This document shows positions 56,811 to 64,000 of a stretch of 64,000 nt of DNA, in pieces (the first letter of the stretch is position 1; every line of letters begins with the position of its first letter). Source of the stretch: Edaphochlamys debaryana (taxonomy: Eukaryota > Chlorophyta > Chlorophyceae > Chlamydomonadales); the NCBI GenBank assembly GCA_016858145.1, contig JAEHOE010000007.1, positions 186,001-250,000 of the forward strand, read 5' to 3'. Both the position numbers and the translations under genes were made by a program. The notes beneath the pieces are model-generated. The model was not told the DNA's origin, did no database searches, and worked only from the letters and a program-made list of their open reading frames with translations.

Positions 56811-57419
56811 GAGGCTTGGTGGTGGGGTGGCGAGAAGGGTTGGAGCCCGTGTGGTAGTCGGTCTTGGAGAGGCAGCTGCTGCAGAAGTAGGGTATGCTGC
56901 GGGTATGCGCCGGCGCTGAGGCTTGAGGGAGGTGGTTGCCGAGCAGGATCACGTGCTCTCGGATGGAGCGGGCTTGGCCAGTGCGGCGGCGCTCTGAGGG
57001 CCTCTGGACTGAGGTGGGGGTGTGGCATAGACGCGTAGTACACCGGCGTAGTACACAAGCTACGAGCTGCTGGCAGGTAACAGCTAGCAGGCTGACGGCC
57101 CTGTGGGAGTCAGGCGTGCTCCAGTCCGCTATGGAGGAGACGAAGACGACGAGTCACCTGCGGGCCTATGCAGGCCATGCGCACGAGCGCTGAACGGGCA
57201 CAAATCCTGGCACAACCCGCGGCGAGTGACCCCGTAGCCTACTCATGGCCGCGTTCGCCTTTTGATGTTGCACCACGCGCTCACCACACGCTTGTCCTTT
57301 GCTCTTCATGCTTTCCCATGCTAGTCGCTGTACGACTGCTGCCCCTTAAGCTTCCGAGTCCCTAATGACCCACTGCACACTTCGTGCCGGCATACATCCC
57401 AGCCAAAATATACCGTAAG
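56811..57419. other. Intergenic region between ARM-repeat and ParA-like genes
   Basis: 609 bp with no supported coding exon. It includes a short direct repeat GCGTAGTACAC (about 57030-57055). It should contain the 3' UTR of the ARM gene and the promoter of the ParA-like gene, but I see no TGTAA. Confidence 0.5.
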
Positions 57420-59811
57420 ATGGCGAAGAAGCTGGTGTTCTGGACGCCCAAGGGCGGCGTCGGTAAGAGCACACGGACGTTGGAGTTCGCTCAGGCCTTG
57501 TCGCAGCAAGGAGTCTCCTGTGCCATCCTTGAGTTCGACACTCAGAAGGACATCTCCAAGCGCGTCTTCCGCCGGCCCGACGTGCGCGAGCGCCACAACA
57601 TCGTCGATGCATCGGTCGGCCCGGAGCGACCCCGGTAAGTGACTCTGCATCTTACTCCCGCACAATATCGCTCTGAATGATACGCATCAACTATATTTTG
57701 CAGAGAGGATGACTCGGACGACGAGGAGGAAGACGATGGGCTCTATACCCCTGTGGCAGACTTTGACAAGTTTTATGGCCACAGCAACCAGAACGCTCCT
57801 AACAACGTGCACGATGCGTTAGTTCCTATCACGGACGGCGCGCGGAACTACGTGGTCGTGCCACAACTCGTGACGGTGATCCCGGGCAGCCCGGGGATCG
57901 GCGCGGTGTACCAGCTCCCCGGTAAGCATTACAGGGCATTACCGCTGCTGGCTATGATTATGGAAGTGCGGCAGCTCATTCCAACAGCTTGATCCCAACT
58001 CTAATCTGTTGTTCAGGACACTCCGGTGTTGAGGACTTCATGGCCCACGTGGCCGTGGCATACGGTTCTGAGGAGCTCTCGCAGCAGACGCTGCTGGGAT
58101 TCAACAAGCTCTGCGAGAAGGTCTCCGGCAGGTAATACAGTGCTCCGGTCGTGGGGAGGGGTGGCACGACCGGACCGCAAATGATGATGATCTTACAAGC
58201 CGCACACGCCGTCAACTGCAGGTACGAGGTCGACATCATCCTCGTCGACCTGGACCCCAGCCGCTCACGCGCCAACGGCCACATCATTGCGTCGTGCGAT
58301 GGCGTCATGCTGCCGTGAGTGGGGGCGGTTTCATCGGTTTGAGCCAGGATTACAGGCTGTTCTACTTGACTGATGAGAGGTCCGCAATGGCGCGCCATGC
58401 CATTTGAATCGTACTCGCATGCAAGTTCCTGCCTGTTGCTGTTGCAGGTGCGAGGCGGACGGGCCGTCCTTTGAGGCGGTTAAGGACGGCATCAACTGGC
58501 TGATGAAGTTCAAGAACCGCTACAACGTGAAGCGCCAGCTCTGCGCCCTCAAGGAGCGCATCATCGTGGAGCTGCCCCCCTCGGAGCTCAAGATCCTGGG
58601 CACCCTGCAGTCGCACTTCAAGAAGGAGGAGGGCGCCATCAGCCCCTATATCCACTCCGCATACGCTTTCTGGATGCGCAAGGTCAGAGCTGGGTCAGAG
58701 CACTAGCAAGTGGCGCGGACAGATTGCATGCAACTCAGCCCCTGCGCCCCCTATCTGCGGATAGCACAGCTGCCATGGCAACCCCCACCCCACAAACAGG
58801 GGGGGGGGGGCAGGGGGGGGGGCAGGGGGGGGGGGCACCGCGAGGGGTGCCGCCGACAAGTGCTCGGCAGGGCCGACACGCTACTGCCGACCCACTGCGA
58901 GTTGACGCGATCGCATAGAGGCCTGCTGGTTGAAATGTGCGCTTGTTCTGGCCGTGTGCTGTCTCGCGTGGCACTTGGGATTCCACGTCTGCTGTCGAAG
59001 AGGCGTGAAGAGGGCTCGGAAGTCATGAGCCGTACCCTTTGAGGAGCACCACAGTTCATCTATCTGTGTGCCCTCCCCCGGCGGTTGACCCTTAAGCCGT
59101 ACGGGAGACAAATCCGCTGCGCATAGTTTATCCTGCTGGTGGACGTAACGTGCTTGGTGTTGGTTACAGCGTGTGCAACTGTTCGGTCTCAGGACAAGTC
59201 GTGACGCGTGTTGGACACGTTAACGTGGACAAAGGGCAAAAAAAATTGTGGTTGACGTGTTGTCTCGTCGCTCACGCGAAAGCGCGCTACAAACCACTGT
59301 CCTTGCCATTCCACGATGTGTAACGACCCCCTCCCCCCTGTTTCTTTGCCCCTCTACCGTGCATCAGGTCGATGCCCACATGGTGGCCATGATGGACGAG
59401 CTCAAAGCAGCCGGGCTGCTGTACCCGCAGGAGCGCTACACCCAGGCGGGAATCAGCTCGCAGGCCATGTGCATCAGCCGCACGCCCAACTTCGGCGGCC
59501 TGAACACCTCCGCAGACAAGGCGGGCACTGTGGTGGCCTACCTGGAGGGTGGACACCTGCACGACCGCAAGGGCAAGCGGATGACGGGCGCGCACCTGAC
59601 CAGCACCATGCAGCGCGTGCAGGCCTTCCGTGACACCCTGGAGGCGGCCGTGCGACGCGTGCGCAAGCTCATGTCACCGGAGGCGCAGGTGGCGGGTATC
59701 GCCATGGAGGAGCCCGTGCCGGACCACCGCACCAGCCTGACTCCGAAGCAGCAGAGGAGGCTGCTCGAGCAGCAGCAGCAGCAGCAGGGGCAGCAGCAGC
59801 AGGGGCCCTGA
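57420..59811 (+). CDS. ParA/MinD-family P-loop ATPase (nuclear gene with introns)
   Basis: Six exons in phase: 57420-57634, 57704-57921, 58017-58131, 58222-58314, 58448-58682, 59368-59811, giving 439 residues. The start MAKKLVFWTPKGGVGKST carries the deviant Walker A KGGVGKST of ParA/MinD/Soj ATPases directly after beta-strand 1. Switch-like CAILEFDTQKD follows (usually DxDPQ). A Walker B-like strand VDIILVDLDPSRSRAN and then CDGVMLPCEADGPSFEAVKD match the ParA core, where P-(C/V)-E is typical. An acidic insertion (DDSDDEEEDDG) sits between the P-loop and the core. The C-terminal ~140 residues and Gln-rich tail are not recognised. There is no transit peptide, so a cytosolic or nuclear location is inferred. 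In bacteria the family moves plasmids, chromosomes or protein clusters; no partner ParB is visible here. Target and role are unknown. Confidence 0.8.
58799..58835 (+). repeat. Three long G runs in intron 5 of the ParA-like gene
   Basis: G runs of about 12, 10 and 11, each separated by CA, within the 58683-59367 intron. They could fold into G-quadruplexes on the coding strand. Exact lengths are uncertain. Confidence 0.85.
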
Positions 59812-60425
59812 CTCGCTTACTTAGGGTGCGTGCATGAATGTGGAAGGAGGATGCTGGGATGCAGAGGGGGCTAAGTGAGATGGCCGGGGAGTCGGGTCAC
59901 CGGGTGGGAGGTTAGGGCGTAAGCCTGCCTCAAGTCTTTGCAGCCACCGTGCAGGGGCTTGAGCAGTTAAATCAGGGCGGGCTTGGTCATACGGCACTGC
60001 AAATTGGCTACCTGGGAGGCCAGACGAAGGGTGTCAATGGTGTCGCAACATGTGTGTGGAGCAGTGTGGGGTGACGGGCGTTGGTGTGTTTCGACAAAGG
60101 AGTTGGGGTGGCACCAACCGTAGAGCCGGCGAGACCTTGAGTGCGCACACATGGCGTTGCGCCGCTGGTTGCCTTGGAGGCCCAACAGACTGACAATATG
60201 TGGTTCCCATGATAGGATATCGAAGAAAGAAAGAAGTGCCAAAGTGGGCTCTCGTGTAACTTCTCTGAGCCTTGCTGAGCCCCCTCCAAGCATGCTCCCT
60301 TGCACAGGCCAGACGTCAACCGCTTACAATCCCAAGCCACAGCCTCGGCCACAGCTCCTCTCCTCCTCCACAGCATCGGCGCCTCCAGACGGTACGTACG
60401 CACACAACATGCCGCGTGCCCGTCC
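59812..60425. other. Convergent intergenic region, ParA-like and kinesin 3' ends
   Basis: 614 bp between two converging stop codons. No supported coding exon. It contains the probable poly(A) signal of the kinesin gene. Confidence 0.55.
60324..60328 (-). terminator. TGTAA polyadenylation signal of the kinesin-9 gene
   Basis: TTACA on the plus strand, 98 nt past the kinesin stop on its own strand. Motif and spacing fit the green-algal TGTAA signal. Confidence 0.55.
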
Positions 60426-63400
60426 TCACGTCCGCCTTGCCGGCATGGCTCCCGCCCCGGGCGACCCCGTCCCGAACCCGGGCGTGGGCCGCGTCTTCTT
60501 GACGCTCCCCGGCCGGTGCCCCCCAGCCTTGGCCAGCAGCAACCCCTGCTGCGCATTGTAATAGGCCATGGCCTCCGGACTGCTGGCCTCATCCCCACCC
60601 CCACCCGCGCCCATCCCCACCAGGCTGCTCAGCGGCGCCTTCCCCGCCCCCGGCCTCGGCCGTGCGCCGTTCGCGGCCGTCGCAGCCGCTGCGCCTGGGC
60701 CCCCCAGGACCCGGAAGCCGCTGGCACCTGACGCCGCCGACATGACGGAGCCACTGGGAGAGGGTGGTGTGACGGCGCCTCGAGAAGGCGCCGGGCTGGC
60801 GGAGGCGAGGGGCGGCAGCGTGGGTGTGGTGTAGGGCCCACCGGCGCTGGAGGGCCCCGCGGAGCGCTGACCCCCAGCGCCGCCGCGGTACGGCGGTGAC
60901 GGCAGCCCGCCGCCGTACCCCCCGCCGTCGTAGTCTCCGTCCACGCTGCCGCCGTACCCCCCGCCGTCGTCTGCCGGCGGCCTGCCGTACGTGCGTTCGT
61001 ACCACTCGGCGAACTCTAGAAGCAGCTCCTTGTTGCATTGGTCCACCAGCCCCTGGGGCGCGGAGCACAGACATCGAAAGGTTCTCAACCAGGTGATGGT
61101 ATCGGTATCGAACTAGGACTCGATGGCCCAAGCAGCGGTGGCGGCTCGTGTCTTGCCAGTGGTGGCGGAGGACCCCAGTGCAGCGCTACCCAGCAGAGTC
61201 GCGGCTTTGTGAGCTCGCAGCAGGTCGCGACACGGTAGCCCGTCAGGGACTCGACCCTCTCTTCCTTACCTGCATGTAGTCCACCTCGCTCTTGGTCATC
61301 TGCAGCTCGTTGTAGTGCTCCTTGTAGGCGCCCTTGAGCTCGCGGATGCGCATCAGGATGTCGTACTCCTCGGCATCCAGCACCTGACAGGGGGTGGACC
61401 GAGGGAAGGGGTGGATGTCCCTAGAACACGAATGCGAGCGAAGGGTACCCCTGGAGCACTCGAGCCCTATACGCTGCACAGCGCTCCCCCCTTCACTTCC
61501 TCCCACACCCAACGTTTCCCGCCAGACCCCCACCCCACCCCGCGACCACGCCCACCTGCGATCCCTCCCCCCGCTGCTGCACGCGCTGCCGCTTCATCTC
61601 GTCCTCCCGGGCTTTGAGCGAGTCCAGCTCCCGCTTGGCCGCGTTGATGGACAGACCCAGCTCCTTGGCGCGCGTCTTGCCCGCGCGCAGCTTGGCCCGG
61701 TTCTCGCCCAGCAGTCGCGCCTTGAGCTGCCCCGGTCCCACCTTGTAGTCCTCCAGGGCCGTCAGCCTGAGGGGTGGCGGAGGGGTGGGGTGTGGGGTGG
61801 GGTGGGGTGGGGTGAGTTGGGGGTGCGTCGGAAGCGTACACAATGGGATGAGGGAAAGCGATGGGGAGGTGAGGTGGGGGCGCGGCTGAAGGCGGCTGAG
61901 GGGCAGGAAGAACAGGGAATGGAGAACAGGGAATGGAGAGGAGCGTGTGTGTGTGCACCAAGCGCTGCCGTACCTGTCTGGTGCCACGACACCCGCCGCC
62001 GCCCCGCTGCTGCCCGCGGCCTGGTGGCTCAGCAGCCGCTCCGCCAGCCCCACGCCCGCGCCGTCGCCGTCGCCGCCCAGGACGCCGCCGCTGGCGCTGC
62101 CCGGCCGCAAGCCCCCGTCCCCCGAGCTCTGCTCAGACCACCGCCGCTCCCGCGCCGCCGCTGCCGCTGCGCCGGCCGCCAGCGAGGGCCCTGGCGAGGC
62201 AGCGCTGCCGCTGCCGGGCCGCCGGGCCGCCATGACGGAAACCCCGGGCGGCGTGGCGCCGCCTGGGCCCGGCGGGCTGGCGGTGGCGGAGGGTGGACGG
62301 GCGTGCGGCGGTGCGGAGCCCAGCGCGGCTGGCCCCGAAGTGGCGGGGGGCATCGAGGGCCCCCCGGGAGCGGGCATGCGCGGCGCGGTCCCGCCGGAGC
62401 GCAGCGCTTCCCGGTACAGGTGCTGCGTGGGAAGCGAGGGCATTCTCAGCGGATTGCGCATATCAAGTCAGACTCCTGCTTCACAAGCACGGCCCCTGGC
62501 CCACCCGACCACCACCCCGTCCCCAGGTCCCCTCCCCTCCCCACGCCCCCGCCAGGACCTGCCCCGGCCCTCACCCTGCATGCCAGCAGGATCTCCCGCA
62601 TGTGCCTCAGGCTGTGCAGCTCCAGGGGCTCGATGGACTCGGCGCCGGGGCCGCCGGGCCCCGAGGCCGCACCCGCGCCCTCGCCCATGAGGAAGTCCAT
62701 GACGCGGCTGCGCAGCTCCGTACGCTGTACGTCACTGTACGGCGTGTACTGCACGTTGGATCGCATGGCCATGGCGTCGTGCATGGACAGCTCCTGCTGA
62801 AGCTCCTGGACCTGCCTGCGGGGAGAGAGGAGGGGCGGAAAGGTTGCGTCAAAGGCAGGAGCACTTGCTGTGTTTAAGGTCGAGGGCGGTAGTCTGGGGT
62901 TGATCATCGCTGCAGGTGATAAGAAAGCGATCAGGATCCTCACCTCTCGAGCTGCCGTACGCGTGCGCTGCTGTCCTGCACCACGTTGGCGCTGACCTCG
63001 CACGTCACGCGAAGCATGCGCTGCGCGAAGCGGCACGTGCTGAGCGTCTCGTCGGTCTGCGCCGCGTCGGCCCACACGTTGGCGATGAGCACGGTGCGGC
63101 AGTTGCCGCCCAGGCTGTTCTTGAGCACATGCGTCAGCTTGGACGACCTGCGGTGAGTTCGGACCCCAGCTCAGAACCGTACGGCAGCCCACCTCGCTGC
63201 ATCTGCAACTGGCATCGACCTTTCGCAGATTCAGAAACGCGCATCGAATCCCAAGAAGGGCAGGTTGGCGCCCAGCAAAGGCAGTCCTGATACAAGCGCG
63301 CCCGCTTTCCCGACAGCTGTCCCGCGGCTCTGCAGTTTCCGCAGTCCGCACGGCACGCACCTGAAGGGCACGTGGTCTCGGCCCTTGTCGCCCAGCCCCA

Positions 63401-64000
63401 GGATGACCTGCTCCAGTATGGACAGCGACTTGTTGATGTGGCCCGCCTCGCGCAGCACCAGGCCCTCGGACTTGGTCTTGGACACGCGCTCGGAGCCCGC
63501 CAGGTCCACCAGCGCCAGCTTGGACACCAGCACGTCGCCGGGGGCCTGGGGGGGTGCAGGCGGGAGTCAAGGGAAGGAAGTGGTGTCGCGGGTTCGGTTT
63601 TAAATCGCCACGTGGCGAGCAAAGAGACGGCGGGACGGCGGGGGGGCTGGGGCAACGCCAGGGTGGCCTGGGCCCTCACCTCTCCGATGGGCTTGAGCTC
63701 CATGGTGATGGTGAAGATGGAGTGGGAGCGGGAGGACTCGCGGTTGAGCTGGTGCTCGCCGATGACGCGGTTGGTCTCGCCCTGGGGGGTTGGGAGCGGG
63801 CCGAGGGAGACAAAGCTGAGTCCATTCCCATCTCACTCGGTCACCGCCTGGGCGGAGCTTGGCGGCGGCCCTCAAGGATAATTGACGAGAGAAGGCTAGC
63901 GGAGTTCCCTGCAACAACGCCCTTTCCCCCACCTCGAACAGCAGCGCCAGTGCCTCCGCCTCCGAGCCCACAACGGCGGTGCGCAGCCCCGACACCGTCA
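60426..64000 (-). CDS. Kinesin-9 (KIF9/KLP1-like) ciliary motor, 5' end outside window
   Basis: Exons, 5' to 3': 64000-63933 (partial), 63781-63680, 63545-63361, 63147-62944, 62815-62575, 62422-61974, 61766-61556, 61383-61270, 61052-60426 (stop TGA 60428-60426). All are in phase. The motor part shows switch I ([14 protein letters not shown]), switch II ([15 protein letters not shown]) and [17 protein letters not shown], then [15 protein letters not shown]. Kinesin-9 neck and stalk features follow: [90 protein letters not shown] and a late AMAYYNAQQ. These match KIF9 and Chlamydomonas KLP1, a central-pair kinesin of motile flagella. Unusual parts are a ~150-residue Pro/Ala/Gly insertion (exon 62422-61974) and a Gly/Tyr-rich tract before the C-terminus. 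The N-terminal third of the motor, including the P-loop, lies beyond the window. Confidence 0.9.

Noticed and set aside
1..64000. CRISPR arrays, rRNA, tRNA genes, intact transposons
   Set aside because: None seen by eye: no regularly spaced repeats, no cloverleaf candidates, and no transposase or reverse-transcriptase motifs. A covariance-model scan would be needed to exclude small RNAs.

Overview
The window is nuclear DNA from a green alga, most likely a flagellated chlorophyte of the Chlamydomonas/Volvox type. The evidence is: very GC-rich sequence; many short GT-AG introns with GTGAG donors and pyrimidine-CAG acceptors; alanine- and glycine-rich proteins; TGTAA polyadenylation motifs downstream of some genes; tandem RAP-domain (OPR-type) organelle RNA-binding genes; and cilium-linked genes (kinesin-9 and a QRICH2/DUF4795-like coiled coil). 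The species cannot be named from sequence alone. Exon chains below were built by hand from splice sites and reading phase. Most close exactly in phase, which is the main support for them.

Layout, left to right. (1) 62-5682, minus: QRICH2-like coiled-coil gene whose 3' end lies outside the window. (2) 6101-10649, plus: an SCD2-like coiled-coil gene, with a small unrecognised minus-strand gene (7906-8787) inside its largest intron. (3) About 1.9 kb with no convincing gene. (4) 12510-14299, minus: lunapark, the ER three-way-junction protein. (5) 14621-44194, plus: midasin (MDN1/Rea1), 45 exons and about 6,690 residues, filling nearly half the window. (6) 44935-47577 and 48520-51146, plus: two tandem paralogues with helical repeats and a C-terminal RAP domain; neither has one uninterrupted frame. 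(7) 51959-53250, minus: GINS subunit PSF1. (8) 53677-56810, plus: importin-alpha-like ARM-repeat protein. (9) 57420-59811, plus: an intron-containing ParA/MinD-type ATPase. (10) 60426-64000, minus: kinesin-9, whose 5' end lies outside the window.

The genes do not form one pathway. Midasin (60S ribosome maturation), PSF1 (replicative helicase), lunapark (ER shape) and the SCD2-like protein (trafficking) are housekeeping genes. QRICH2-like and kinesin-9 point to motile cilia. The RAP pair points to chloroplast or mitochondrial RNA metabolism. Three neighbouring pairs are head to head across short gaps (QRICH2/SCD2, lunapark/midasin, PSF1/ARM protein), so shared promoters are likely.

The least ordinary items are the ParA-family ATPase in a nuclear intron-bearing gene, the mosaic and frame-broken RAP tandem pair, a lunapark without its zinc ribbon, and a copied exon end inside a midasin intron.
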